A stretch of DNA of 64,000 nt from Blepharisma stoltei (GCA_914767885.1 CAJZBQ010000057.1:930001-994000); one strand, 5' to 3'. Shown: positions 21,001 to 31,884, counted from the first letter of the stretch. The notes: a model not told the origin generated them from the sequence alone. Program-made: numbers and translations.

Positions 21001-21086
21001 AAAAGTCGTATTTCGATGAGCCAGCTTATAAAGATTCCATATCAGAAGTGGAAAATTATTTACTTAATATAACTCATAAGCTTTAA
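18020..21086 (+). CDS. UDP-glycosyltransferase copy 1 (UGT-1), interrupted
   Basis: Signal peptide (MVRYFLVLTLLSLSTM...), then a GT-B N-domain starting KIAIIGCLFIGHITPTIDMA, as in YjiC/macrolide glycosyltransferases. The C-domain has HSGLNSVREA, VPMITIPQGADQFEIS and LGLGVSFEDYEGS, where the nucleotide sugar binds. Broken by a 1-kb MITE-type IES with a nested retroposon (18499-19559) and by a second retroposon (19985-20537). Removing the first with TGA gives GSFTEFIMPWF in frame. The second can only be healed by collapse of its target duplication (PELK(Q/E)N), which has no TA. Active after editing or already silenced: undecided. Acceptor unknown. Confidence 0.8.
18499..19559 (-). mobile_element. 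MITE-type IES with nested retroposon, 1061 bp
   Basis: Target copies are TGA (18496-18498, 19560-19562), not the usual TTA/TAA; ends CTCCCC and GGGGGGGAG. Doubled repeat on the left (18499-18575), hairpin remnant on the right (19510-19559). The middle is interrupted by the retroposon at 18726-19377. Excision restores TTT ACT GAG TTT ATT, one residue (E for D) different from UGT-3. Confidence 0.85.
18726..19377 (+). mobile_element. Retroposon (subfamily 2), 652 bp, nested
   Basis: Exact 14-bp target duplication TACTTTCCAATTTT at 18712-18725 and 19378-19391. Starts ATATACATAAAATGGCC, GC-rich body, 3' end in (AACCT)n. No long ORF. Size, tail and duplication fit target-primed reverse transcription of a non-autonomous (SINE-like) element. 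Confidence 0.85.
19985..20537 (+). mobile_element. Retroposon (subfamily 3), 553 bp, in UGT-1 exon
   Basis: Target duplication GAATTGAAA(C/G)AAAACA at 19969-19984 and 20538-20553; the paralogue UGT-3 has a single copy at this place (23951-23966). Begins TAAATTAAATATGGCATCTC, tail AATTAAGTAAGTAATTAA. Shares long blocks with the element at 63633-64000 (for instance AAGGTTTTACCA and GGAGCCTAGCCCT). Confidence 0.85.
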
Positions 21087-21109
21087 TTTATTTCCAAAAA
21101 TTTATAAAA

Positions 21110-21615
21110 ATGTGGATATATCTATTAGGGATTTTATCAAATTATTTAATAGCTTGAGGTTATGAAGAAGCAATAGGAAATCAACACAGTTGCAAAGTAA
21201 TTAATGAATTTGTGAATAAAAAAAATCGATTTCAGTGCAGTTTAGATGAATATGATATATTTTCTGAAGCTTTAAATAAAGCAGCCACCAAAAGGAAAAT
21301 TGGAATAATTGGATGTTTTGGCACTGATCACGTTATTCCTACAATAGATGTAGCTAAATGGCTTACATTAAGAGGCCATGACGTTGTATTTTACGGTTCA
21401 TTACACATTCAAGAAAAAAATTGAACTCTCAGGAGCAAAATTCGTCCCATACCCAGAAGAATTTTTCACATTTTAAAAAGATGAAATGAAACAAAAATTG
21501 TGGCATGCGGCGCAATTGTTACAGTTGACTAATTTATTAATGATAATAATATACTTTGATTTTTAGGACTATTTTTCATCATTTTGCAATATTTAGGTTT
21601 GCTGTTGGCTGTAGG
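21110..21615 (+). pseudogene. UGT-2, truncated glycosyltransferase pseudogene
   Basis: Nearly identical to the start of UGT-4: signal peptide MWIYLLGILSNYLIAW, then TKRKIGIIGCFGTDHVIPTI. Relative to UGT-4 it has one extra A in the run at 21414-21420, causing a frameshift and a stop (as Trp-reading TGA the shifted frame soon fails), further small indels, and loss of everything after a position equivalent to GFAV (about 21610). There it is joined to dynamin-derived sequence. Dead remnant of the first duplicated UGT pair. Confidence 0.8.
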
Positions 21616-21626
21616 GGAAAACAAAT

Positions 21627-22408
21627 AACCATTATTTTAATACGTTTTTAGAGGATTATTCTGGGAACTATAATGCTACAGAGGATTACAATAATGAAGA
21701 AATTCAAAAAATTATGGTCCAGCATAAAGCGGATTATATTCCTGGATTTCCATCAGCAAATGTCTTGCTGTTTTTGCTGCATCAACAGCTGGAAAGGCTA
21801 AAAGGGCTTTTGACATTTTAAATGGGATGCATTCCTATTTAGACAAGCTTTATCGGAATATTTAGTATTTTGCACAAAGAACGGATTCGATACCGAAAAG
21901 TGATAATAAAGTCCTAAAAACCGCAGAAAGTCTATTTGTGGACGAAATCAGAAGTAGAATTGATACTTATTTTAGAATTGTGGTAAGAAATGTAAGAGAT
22001 ACAGTTCCAAAGACATTGGCTATTTCTTACTCCTTATAGGGATGTTTTTTATTTTCTCTTAAAAATTTAAAAAATAATAAATAATTAAGCTGGCATGATA
22101 GTAAGATCAGTTATGGATAAAATGCAAATGAAGCTTTATGAAAGCATTAATAGAAGTGAAACAGTGCTAAATTTATTGAGCGAGCCTGCTGAAATAGAAA
22201 ACATCAGAAAGCAGCTTTCAACATTAAGAAAAGCAGAGAAAATCCTAAAGCAGACCAAAATCTTGCTTTTCAAGCAATTTCAATTGAAGATGAAAATAGT
22301 AAGATTGAAAGCGAAGCGAGCGGAAGTGGGACTGCAAAAAAAAGGCAGACAAAGATAGCATGATAGGTCAAAGGCCAAGCAAAACATCGCCGGAAGGAAT
22401 CTTTTAAT
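21627..22408 (+). pseudogene. Dynamin 3'-end pseudogene
   Basis: Matches 16200-17150 of the dynamin gene: NTFLEDYSGNYNATEDYNNE, then a deletion of the segment after the DKLYRN region, VLKTAESLFVDEIRSRIDTY, the 72-bp IES equivalent, and MDKMQMKLYESINRSETVLN, with frameshifts (one base lost near 22015, small deletions near 22190 and 22250). It marks the junction of a tandem segmental duplication, dynamin 3' end + UGT pair. Confidence 0.85.
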
Positions 22409-23064
22409 TATAATCTTTTATAGGGAACAATTAATTAATAAACAGTTAAGAATTAACTGAGTGGTGGTTAACAAATTTTGAGTTAAAATTTCAAAAATTG
22501 TAAATGGTGCTTCTGGTGAATTATTAAAAAATGCTTTTGGTTTTTTATAAATGGTGTTTTGGTAAAAACTCAAGGTCGCGAGCTAAACTAATCAAATAAA
22601 ATTTCTCGTTTGAATTTTATAGATTGTAGTAAAACAATTTCAAATTTAGATTCATTGCTCAAATTTTAATTTGAATATTCATTTTTTCAATTTCTGTTAT
22701 AAAATTAATATTCAGATTTTATCTAAATAAATCAAAATTAATAAAGGTAATCTGCCAGCTTTAATATATGTACAGGTCTGGCCTGTTTTAAAGCTTCACT
22801 GCTATTTGAGAAATTATTTCTAACTTCAATCAAAGAACCACCTATATCCTGGTTTTCAATAAAATTTTTTCTGTTAATTTTTATGCAATTTAAATCTGCT
22901 CTAGCAAGTATTAACACTTTAAATCGGCTATAAATAATTCTAGTAAGCTTTAACACTTTTTAAATTGAAAAATAAAATTTTAAACACTAAACTCCATTCC
23001 CGAAACACCATATTTCTTCCTATTTAAATCTGCTTGAAATTTTGAAAGTTATATAATAAAATTA
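22409..23064. other. Intergenic upstream of UGT-3
   Basis: Duplicate of 17160-18019. A minus-strand frame of 72 codons (22956-22738) has a degraded counterpart at about 17955-17690 and may be a small gene or remnant; no family recognised. Confidence 0.35.
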
Positions 23065-24498
23065 ATGGTGAAAAGTCTTTTAATTTTTACGTTGCTTTCG
23101 TTGAGCATTATGACTACATCAGCTTGTTCTATTCTTCATGAGCTAGAAGATGATAAAACTACTTCTAATCCTTGTCCAAAAGCAAGTTCCTGGGATCATG
23201 AAAACTTAGCATATTCTAATGCTAATGAAGAATCAGTCTTTCACAATTCAAAAGCCAACCATACTCAAGAAAATCCAAAGAAAATGAAGATAGTGATAAT
23301 AGGATCTCTTTTTATGGGCCACATAACCCCAACAATTGACATGACAAAATCGTTAATATCAAGAGGCCATGAAATTACCTATTATGCTCCAATACAATCA
23401 GAAAAGCTATTACAAGCGTCAGGGGCGAAATTCATCCCATACCCCAACCTAGAAATATCAAGGCATAGTACTGTTGATGGTACAAAAGTGAAGATAACTC
23501 AAATTGGCTTACAGCTTATGCACATACTCGGTTCGTTTACTGACTTTATTATGCCATGGTTTAAAGAGATGCTAGATAAAGAAAGTTTTGATGCTATCAT
23601 CTTTAGCTCATTTACTATATGAGGAAATACCGTTACCAATTACTTGAAAAAGCCATTTTTATGCTTTGAGCCTTCTATATTTCCAGCAGAAACCGAATTT
23701 AGGCTACAGACTCATTTTTTCGATGATGGGAAAGAAGAGCAAGCTAAATTTGCTGAAAAGCTTCACGATGAGTATAATTCCAATGGAAAAAATCTTGTAG
23801 AAATGCTATCATGCAGTTATGCAGAAAAGATTTTAATGTTTTCTCCTCAAAAGTTTCTTGAGAAAACTGTTTCATCAAAATTTCCCAACCCTAATAAATA
23901 TATTTTTTTACACAGTATTTCTTCCCAGACATCCAAAAACCCTATTCCTGAATTGAAAGAAAACAGCTTAATATATTTCTCATTAGGAACTCTACTAAAT
24001 GAAAGGCTCGATATTTTTGGCTCAATTATAGAATTCTTCTGTAGTACAAAATATAAGCTAATAATTAGCAGCGGAGGAAATGAAAATCTTTATCAAGAAA
24101 TTACTTCTAAATATCACTGTGATAACATTGAAGTTAAGTTATTTACAAGCCAGCTAGAAGTTCTCCAAGAAGCCGCAATTTTCATTTCTCATTCAGGGCT
24201 CAATAGTGTAAGAGAAGCAGTTTCTAATACGGTCCCAATGATTACTATTCCTCAGGGTGCCGATCAGTTCGTAATAGCCAGAAGTGTCACTGAGCTTGGA
24301 CTAGGCGTTTCATTTGAAGATTATGAAGGAAGCTTAGACGATAAAATCAAACTTGCTTTTAATGAGATTGAAAGCAATTTTACAAAATATAAAGAAAATC
24401 TAAAAAGGGTTCAAAAGACACATTTCGATGGGCAAGTTTATGAAGATTCCATGTTAGAAGTGGAAAATTATTTGCTTAATATAACTCATAAGCTTTAA
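23065..24498 (+). CDS. UDP-glycosyltransferase copy 3 (UGT-3), intact
   Basis: 477 aa, uninterrupted apart from a TGA for Trp at 23620-23622. Signal peptide MVKSLLIFTLLSLSIMTTS; N-domain from KIVIIGSLFMGHITPTIDMT; C-domain SHSGLNSVREA, IPQGADQFVIARSV, LGLGVSFEDYEGS. Ends NYLLNITHKL with no C-terminal membrane helix, unlike animal UGTs, so it is probably soluble in the secretory lumen or secreted. Closest relative is UGT-1; it lacks both UGT-1 insertions and so gives the empty-site sequence for them. Sugar donor and acceptor not readable from sequence. Confidence 0.88.
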
Positions 24499-24521
24499 TT
24501 TATTTCCAAAAATTTATAAAA

Positions 24522-25937
24522 ATGTGGATATATCTATTAGGGATTTTATCAAATTATTTAATAGCTTGAGGTTATGAAGAAGCAATAGGAAATCAACACA
24601 GTTGTGAAATAATTAATGAATTTGTGAATAAAAAAGATCAATTTCAGTGCAGTTTAGATGAATATGATATATTTTCTGAAGCTTTAAATAAAGCAGCCAC
24701 CAAAAGGAAAATTGGAATAATTGGATGTTTTGGCACTGATCACGTTATTCCTACAATAGATATAGCTAAATGGCTTGTATTAAGAGGCCATGACGTTGTA
24801 TTTTACGGTCCATTACACATGCAAAAAAAAATTGAACTCTCAGGAGCAAAATTCGTCCCATACCCAGAACAAAATATAACATTTAAAAATAATCGTGAAA
24901 AGGAGGAAATGGAGCAAAAAATTATAGCATACGGCGCAATTGTTAAAGTTGATTACTTTATCAATAATAATCTACCTTGATTTTTAGAGAGCTGTGAAAA
25001 AGAAAATTTCGATGGGATTATTTTTCATCATTTTGCAATATTTGGGTTTGCTGTAGCTAAATACTTAAATCTGCCAAACCTCTGCTTAACTTGTGGAGCT
25101 GTGCCGCCTGAAAGAGAAAAAATCGGGGATGATTATCCTAAAAATTGGAAAAAAAGAAAAATCGATTTTTCAGCTGAAGTCCAGAAGCAAGTTCCTTATA
25201 TTGGGGAAATATCGAAAAAAGTCCATTCATGCAGCAATGTTGGCAAAGTTTTAATGGTGACTCCTAAAAAATTTGTCGAAGCAATTGCGAATCGAACTAT
25301 TAAAGAGTCTTATCGATATATACATTTAAGCTCAATTATGTCAAAAAATTCTCATGATTATGTACCAGAACTGAAAGAAAATAGCTTGATTTATTTTGCA
25401 TTTGGAACAATTTTTACTCGGTATAGCCAAGATATATATGATTCTGTCGCTAAATTTTTTTGTGGAACTAAATATGAACTTATTATGACAACAGGAGGAA
25501 ATGAAGAACTTTATCAATATTTGTTGCCAAAATATAGCAACTGTAGCAATATAAGTATTAATTTATATGTAAATCAGATGGAGGTTCTTAGAAGAACAGC
25601 GATTTTTATAAATCATGCAGGGTTTAATAGTGTTCAGGAAGCAATTCCACTTATAATTCCAATGATAGTAATCCCACAAGGAGCTGATCAGTATGCTATT
25701 GCCAGATGCATACACAGTTTAAAAATTGGAATTAATTTTAGGGATTTAAAATGAACTATTACCCAAAACTTGAGGTATGCTCTTAATGAAATAGAAAAAA
25801 ACTTTACTAATTATAAAGAAAATATAAAGAAAGTACTTAAAACGCATTTTGATGGTGAAAAGCTTGAAGATTCTATCATAAAAGTTGAAAATTATTTGTT
25901 TAATTCAACAAGAATTAATAAAAAACTCATGTTTTAG
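24522..25937 (+). CDS. UDP-glycosyltransferase copy 4 (UGT-4), intact
   Basis: 471 aa from ATG 24522; start chosen because it gives the signal peptide MWIYLLGILSNYLIAWG (TGA for Trp). N-domain KIGIIGCFGTDHVIPTIDIA; the His of the GHxxPT motif of its neighbours is replaced in the DHVIPT context. C-domain NHAGFNSVQEAIP, VIPQGADQYAIARC. TGA codes Trp at 24978 and 25752; stop TAG at 25935. No IES. Diverged from UGT-3 despite lying only 24 bp downstream, so the pair is older than the block duplication. Confidence 0.85.
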
Positions 25938-25984
25938 CTATTTAATTGATAAATTTTTTTTGGAAAAAAATTCTAATTGATTAG

Positions 25985-26420
25985 TCAACTGCTTTTAAAT
26001 TCGGGTGTATTCAGCTGCGCCATAAATGGGTTTAAGCTTTATTTAAGGGCATAGGAGATATTTTTGGTAGATTTCGCCAGGATCTGAAAGAGTTTAATAT
26101 TTATTGATCTAGTTGGAGGGGATATGCCAAGCTCTTGTGAGGTAACTTTTTCCCAGAGAGCAGGCATAGATTTTTGGTAAAAAGAATATAAACTTCCTGT
26201 TCTAAGCATATAGAATGCTTGTTTTGTTATCGTCCGCAGCCTTATATTGCTATTATCCTATATATGCGTTACATTGAAGCAAAGCCATAAGTTGGGCAGC
26301 CCAATGGTGTAGAGATCCCAAAATAATGACTTAGTATCTATTAGGTTATTTATTTCAAGTAATTCCAAGAGATGAGGATAAATTTCCATGTTTTGATTAT
26401 TTAAATGAGCAATGAAACGC
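25985..26420 (-). pseudogene. Inverted, internally deleted pseudogene of the ubiquitin protease
   Basis: Reverse complement matches two separate parts of the USP gene at 41309-43435. The first is the leader and N-terminus (CAAAACATGGAAATTT through the zinc-finger segment GGGCTGCCCA.CTTATGG, still with the 15-nt intron as GTAACGCATATATAG) up to AAACAAGCATTCTAT. It then jumps to the part after the catalytic domain (TTTTTACCAAAAATC.ATGCC to GAATACACCCGAAT). Stops and frameshifts throughout. Because the intron is kept it is a DNA copy, not a retrocopy. Confidence 0.85.
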
Positions 26421-26522
26421 TATAGATTTTAATAGGCGCTAGCTATGATATCGTAATGCTTTATATAAAAAGCTTCAAAAGTTAAGTGCTATAAGCGGTT
26501 TGACCACTAGCCTGCATATCTG

Positions 26523-26807
26523 GCATAAACTCAACTAAACTAAGGATTCGCTCACTAGCTTAGAGCTATCTCTAGCATATCCCCATTAGTCCTGACAAGG
26601 GAAGGCAAAGCCTGCCTCATCCATCTGGTAGGGACAGGAAAATCTTCGGAGGAGAAACAAAACTTCACTCTTTGGCAAGCATCCCCAAATCCGAAGGCCT
26701 ACTCAAAAAATGACAGAAACGCTATTTTTACCTTCTTAGGGCAGCCCTATCTACTCCATAGGGAATGTCTCGGAATCCATCTACCTTTGATATCACCATT
26801 TTTTATT
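26523..26807 (-). mobile_element. Retroposon (subfamily 1), about 285 bp
   Basis: On the minus strand begins AAATGGTGATATCAAAGG, shares TCCGAGACA, CTATGGAGTAGAT and TTGGGGATGC with the element at 7301, and ends in a (TTTAG)n-like tail (plus strand AACTCAACTAAACTAAGG). A clear target duplication was not found, so the ends are approximate. Confidence 0.6.
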
Positions 26808-27499
26808 TATAAAAAGCACTTAAAAAATACTGAAAAAAGCTTAGAATATAAGAAAACTAAAAAAATTATTTTGATGTTTCAAGCTTGATGAGAATTTAAT
26901 GGAGTTATAAAATTACTTATTCAATATTGTGAATAAATAATGAATAAAGTTAGCTCTCTTTTAAATTTAAGTCCATATAAGCCTGTGATATTACTAAAAC
27001 TAGTCCTTGCAAGGCACAATAATACTTGTCCAAATTTCCAAAATAATTATAAGCACTTAAAATTCAAATATGTTATACAATTAGATAGGCTAATGGTCTG
27101 ATTTATTTTAAATTTTATTAGACAAATTTTTTGTATATTTCTAAAACAGGATTAAAGTCAGTTACATTATTTTAGCATTTTACTTTTAGCATTTAATTAT
27201 AAATACAAAATTATTCCGAAACTTTTGGTATTTTTTATTTGCAAGTCGTTAAATTAGATGGTGAAATTTTAGTTAAAGGAATATTATAAAGACTTTTAGC
27301 AAGCTGAGCCAGCGAAAAAAGTTTTATTTCGAGATAAATTTATATATGAATAAGATTTAATTAAAATTTTACTTTCAACACTAATAATTAACGATATAAT
27401 AAAAATAATTTTTGGTTTGATCATACACTAATACTTGATAGTAAAATTCTTAATTTAAAATTCATCAACTCTAAACTAAGATTAGCCTTTTAATGCTTT
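26808..27499. other. Intergenic, AT-rich
   Basis: Upstream part of the duplicated UGT-5 block; no gene or distinct repeat supported. Confidence 0.4.
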
Positions 27500-28310
27500 T
27501 AAAAAAGAGCACAAATAAAAGGTGGCATACTGACAACAGATCAATTCTCTCTCTGATCTTTTCAAAGTTCGGGAGCCTTGCTGTGGCCTGAAACCAAAAT
27601 GAGGAGAAAAAGCAGCCTCGTGGTGGAAATTTGAGTTTTTCCCTCCTCCAGCAATGAAGATTTTGAGTCTTCAGATGGGCATTTAAAAAAAAAATGGGTT
27701 TACCCTTAGATTGCTAGTGCTGATGACGAATTAAATTAAATTAAATTGTTTAAACTGGTAAGAAGCTGGCTTTTGCCCTATCTCGGACCCAAGGTAATAG
27801 TCTCAATATACCTCAGACTTCGAATGAGGAAAATAGAAGGCCACCATCTTGAATTTCCGACCTAAACCACCTGCCCAAGGGATTAGCTCTCCTTGGCAGA
27901 GCCACCATCTGTAGAGCGCCCCGTTGGTTCTGGTATAGAGGGACTAAGCGATAGATAGCCCATCTGGCAGGGACAGGAAAGCCTTCGGGGGAGAACAAAA
28001 GCACCCTATTTCAGCAGACTTCTCATTCAGACAGTCTACTTCGCTCATCTTTCACCACCTATCAGGCATGTTCACCGCTCCTTCAGGAGATGTCGCTTCA
28101 GAGTACTAATTCTGTTAGCATCACCATTTTATTTTCTTGCTGATAACGAAGGCATAGCTGATAATAATACTAGCTAGGAGACTTATCTCTAGCTCCAGTC
28201 ACAGAATCAGCAACCTTAGTTCTAAAACTATATAGCTTTTTTCACAGGTTATATCAAGAGCGAGGCCGCAAGTCGAAGCAAAGCTATCTCTGGTGGGAAT
28301 ACTTGCATTG
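27500..28310 (+). repeat. Repeat unit A, copy 1 (interrupted)
   Basis: Matches 31470-31880 from ACAGATCAATT...CTCTCTC through TGTGGCCTGAA to AAAGCTATCTCTGGT. Copy 1 is split by the retroposon at 27731-28137, copy 2 is not. GC-richer than its surroundings and possibly itself an old retroposon; carried upstream of both UGT-5 and UGT-6. Confidence 0.7.
27731..28137 (-). mobile_element. Retroposon (subfamily 1-like), 407 bp
   Basis: Target duplication TGCTGAT(G/A)ACGAA at 27718-27730 and 28138-28150. The empty site is preserved in repeat copy 2 (CTATGACGAAGGTATAG at about 31706-31722). On the minus strand starts AAAATGGTGATGCTAAC and ends with (AATTT)n. Shares CCTGTCCCT.CCAGATGG with the element at 26523-26807. 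Confidence 0.85.
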
Positions 28311-28333
28311 CCAGGAAGTTTATCTGAAGCTTA

Positions 28334-28640
28334 CTCCCTCCTCCGTGAATAATTAATTTTGTCCTGTCATTGAGAGGATTGATTTATATATAAATATAAT
28401 TTTTTTTTTATTCCAAAAAATCCCAAATTACAAAAATCAGATAGTTAAAATTTGCAAAATTTATGCTTAGAAATGCAAGCTTTTAGAATTCAAAAAGATT
28501 GGCTAGATATTATAATTTACTAATCATTACTATATATTAATTATATTTCATAAGACTTTTTATTTACTCACAGAGGGTGGGTTTTTACCCAAAAAATAGG
28601 GATTCTTCTAATTTTTTTATTTGCTCACGGAGGAGAGAGG
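28334..28640 (+). mobile_element. Decayed MITE-type element
   Basis: TTA at 28331-28333 and 28641-28643; CTCCCTCCTCCGTGA on the left, TTTGCTCACGGAGGAGAGAGG on the right with the inner copy TTACTCACAGAGGGTGGG. Intergenic, upstream of UGT-5. The right half has a counterpart upstream of UGT-6 (about 31885-32030). Confidence 0.75.
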
Positions 28641-28862
28641 TTATAAGTTAAACAAGGAAGCCTAATCTTTAATTAACTTAACATAGTTTTAAAAAAGAAA
28701 TAATTATTTTGCATTTATTTATTATGAGTAACCTTGATCCATTATCAAATAACAAATTTTTGACCAACATTTAATTTTTTAATGCATGAAATTTTTAAAT
28801 TAAAATCCTACTCTGTTTTTCGGTTTTTAGAGCCATTTCAAGTACTGGCAAAGATATAAAAC

Positions 28863-30581
28863 ATGGAAAAACTTAGCAAAAGTTTACTATTTTTTATACT
28901 TACTTTCAGTTATTTTTTCGCTGTCGCAGATGCCAGCATTAAGACTATAAAAAAAGCTAATACTCCAGTCTATTGTGAGCTGTCAATGCTGGATGAGTCT
29001 TCCCATGAGGATAGTTTTCGATCAAAGAATATTCCAGAAAAATCTTTACCACAAAGAGCTGAACAAAACAACAGCACTGGAAGGAAATTAAAGATCGCTA
29101 TCATAGGCTGTATTGCTGTTGGTCATATAACCCCAACAATCGATATGATAAGAGCTTTAAAATCAAAAGGTCATGATGTCGTTTTTTACGCACCCATTTA
29201 TACTCAAAATTTAATAGAGTCAACCGGAGCGAAATTTATCCCATATCCAGAACAAAAGCAAGCTAAAATTACACCAATTGATAGAAAAGAGATTAGGGTC
29301 AATGAAACTGGATTGCAACTTATGTCGATTTTTGGTGGCTACACAGATTATATAATGCCATGGTTTTTAGAAAATTTTGAAAAAGAGCAATTTGATGCTG
29401 TTATTTATAGCTCCCTTACTATTTGGGGCAATGCTGTAGCAAGCTATTTCAAAATTCCATATTTATGCCTTGGAATTTCAGTTCTGCCAGCAGAGGACAA
29501 TGCTTGGAATCAAACCCATTTTTACGATGAAGGAAAAGAGCAGCAGCTAGAATTTGCAAATAGGCTTCATAATCAATATAATACTACAGCAGTTAATTTG
29601 ATAGAAATGTTTTCGTGCAGTTATGCGAAAAAAGTATTGATGTTTTCTTCACAAAAATTCTTACTCGCATCAGTGAACAAAAAAATTATTTCGCTCACAG
29701 GTTTTTTTTTAAGACTTCATTATATAGCCTGTCTCTGCTTTGAATCGGGCTTGTTGATGCCTGACTTTTCAGACAAATTTTGACAGACAAGCCCGTCCAA
29801 AGAAGGAATAAGACTATATTAATTATCATAATATATCAAATTATTTTTCCATAATAAATTTTTGTTCGCTGACGCAATAGATTTTTACCCAATAGATAGG
29901 GATATTAAAATGGTTTTGTTTCCTCACGGAGGGAGGAGTTTAGAAGCAGCATCAAATTACAGGTTTTCAGAGCCAGAAAAATATTTTTTTTTGAATTCCA
30001 TTTCTTCTCAAACATCAAAAAATTTTATTTCTAAATTAAAAGAAAACAGTATTATATACCTATCACTTGGAACAGCTTTTAATCAACGCCCAGACATTTT
30101 TGAATCTATAATAACCTATTTCAACCAAACCAAATATGAGCTGATTGTAAGCACTGGGATGAATGAAAACCTCTATCAAGCTCTTACGTCTAAATATAAC
30201 AGCAGCAATATAAAAATTAATTTATACACCAATCAGGTAAGGCTGCTTAAAGATGTAGCTATTTTTATAACCCATGCTGGGCTTAATAGCATAAAAGAAG
30301 CAATTTCTTTTACAATACCAACAGTTGCAATTCCTCAAGGGGCTGATCAATTTTGAATTTCAAAAGCTATTACAGATCTTAAAATTGGAGCTTCAGTTGA
30401 AGATTATGAAGGTAGCTTAGATAATAAGTTTAAAGCTGCGTTTCAGGAGATTGAACAGAACTTTGAGACTTATAAAGAAAATCTGAAGAATGTTCAAAAA
30501 AATTATTTTGATGGCCCAAGTTTTGATGAGTCTATTATGGATTTAGAAAACTATTTATTAGATATAACGGATAAGCAATAA
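28863..30581 (+). CDS. UDP-glycosyltransferase copy 5 (UGT-5)
   Basis: 479 aa after removing 29664-29942. Signal peptide (MEKLSKSLLFFILTFSYFFAV), N-domain KIAIIGCIAVGHITPTIDMI, C-domain THAGLNSIKEA, IPQGADQFW (TGA for Trp at 30355). Coding parts 267 + 213 codons, in frame. The IES interrupts SSQKFL-EAASNYRFSEPEKY. Very similar to UGT-6 throughout, including the 3' flank, showing a recent tandem duplication with a unit of about 3.4 kb. Confidence 0.87.
29664..29939. mobile_element. Diverged MITE-type IES in UGT-5
   Basis: TTA 29661-29663 and 29940-29942. Left CTCGCATCAGTGAACAAAAAAATTATTTCGCTCAC hairpin remnant (positions 29664-29699); right TTTTGTTTCCTCACGGAGGGAGGAG plus one extra T. Same codon position as the IES of UGT-6 but hardly alignable in the middle. 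Confidence 0.82.
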
Positions 30582-30746
30582 TAGACTTATCATTAATTAT
30601 TAGCAATATTATGCATATTTATAAAATCATCAAACATTATAGATTTCATATTTCAATATATAAATATATAAATATTTAGCATTTATTTATTTAATTATCG
30701 ACAAATATAATAAATTTAGATGCATTAATAAGATTAAAATTATTTA
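30582..30746. other. 3' flank of UGT-5
   Basis: The first 90 bp or so are nearly identical to the 3' flank of UGT-6 (33926-34015), which marks the duplication. Confidence 0.5.
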
Positions 30747-31189
30747 CTCCCACTTTAAATTGGAACAAAAATTGTTCCAAATAAATTGGGTTAATTTTTT
30801 GAAACAAAATTGATATAAAAATCCACATATAAAAATTTTTATAAAGGTAAAAGCTATTTATAGATAACTTTAATGAAAAAAAATTGCTATAGAAGTGATA
30901 ATTAACATAATGAAACCTTTAGCTAATTCTGTTTAATTTAAACAAATTGCCTTTTTAAAACATAAACTTTACAATTACAATAAATATTTGCTTCCAATAT
31001 TTGCGAAGTGAAGAAGAAAGAGTTACTTTATCCCTAAACTATCCCAACAGTATTTCCAGAACTCCTTGCGAAGTGAGGTTATTTTTATTTCAAAAAATAA
31101 TTATCACTGTAAAATTTTATTTATAAATTTTTTTTAAAAAAAATTAACCCGTGAGTGAACAAGATTTTTTTGTTCACTAGGATGGGGAG
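30747..31189 (-). mobile_element. MITE-type element, intergenic, with nested insertion
   Basis: TTA 30744-30746 and 31190-31192; left CTCCCACTTTAAATTGGAAC has lost most of the terminal repeat; right hairpin GTGAGTGAACAAGA/GTTCACT ends GGGGAG. The interior matches the family core (TTAAACAAATTGC...CATAAA). Split by a 54-bp insertion at 31012-31065. Confidence 0.75.
31012..31065. mobile_element. Short 54-bp insertion in MITE
   Basis: Flanked by exact 11-bp duplications TTGCGAAGTGA (31001-31011 and 31066-31076). Full family members have only one copy of the flanking sequence. Origin unknown; the duplication length resembles the retroposons, so it may be a 5'-truncated one. Confidence 0.7.
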
Positions 31190-31469
31190 TTAGAGAATAT
31201 TAAAAAGACTTTAGCAAACTGAGCTAGCGAAAAATGTTTTATTTCGAGAAAAATTTATTTATCAACTCGAATTGGATCTAATTAAAATTTGCTTCCAGCA
31301 TTGGTAATTAACCTTTAATAAAAATAAAATAGTAAATTTCTTAATTTAAAATTTATCAAATCTTAACTCAGCTGAGCCTTTTGATCGTCTCATTTATAGT
31401 AAACTATATCGATATTTAAAGCAAAGGCACAAAAATACTTAAAACTTCAATAATTAATTGAATACCTTT

Positions 31470-31880
31470 TAAAATAGAGCGCGTATAAAAAGGCGACATA
31501 CAACAGATCAATTTTCTCTCTCACCTTTTTAAAGTTTGGGAACCTTACTGTGGCCTGAAGCCTAACCAAATAGAAAAAGCAGTCTAGTACTGGGAATTTG
31601 CGCTCCACTTGAGTATTTTTCCTTCCACCAGCTATGAAAATTGTATCTTTAGATGAACATTTGAGAAAAAAGGCTTTTACCCTGGATTGCCTGTGCTATG
31701 ACGAAGGTATAGTGGCATAGTTGGTACTGATACTAATTAGGGATTTATCCCTAGCTTGAACTCAGTCACTAAAGCAGCAGTCATAATTCTAAAACTAAAT
31801 ATAATTTAAGCTTCCTAGGTAATATCAAGAGTAAGCCGTAAGTCGGAGCAAAGCTATCTCTGGTAGCAAACTTTTAGAGT
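31470..31880 (+). repeat. Repeat unit A, copy 2 (uninterrupted)
   Basis: Counterpart of 27500-28310 without the nested retroposon. Part of the duplicated UGT-5/UGT-6 block. No coding frame. Confidence 0.7.
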
Positions 31881-31884
31881 TAGC

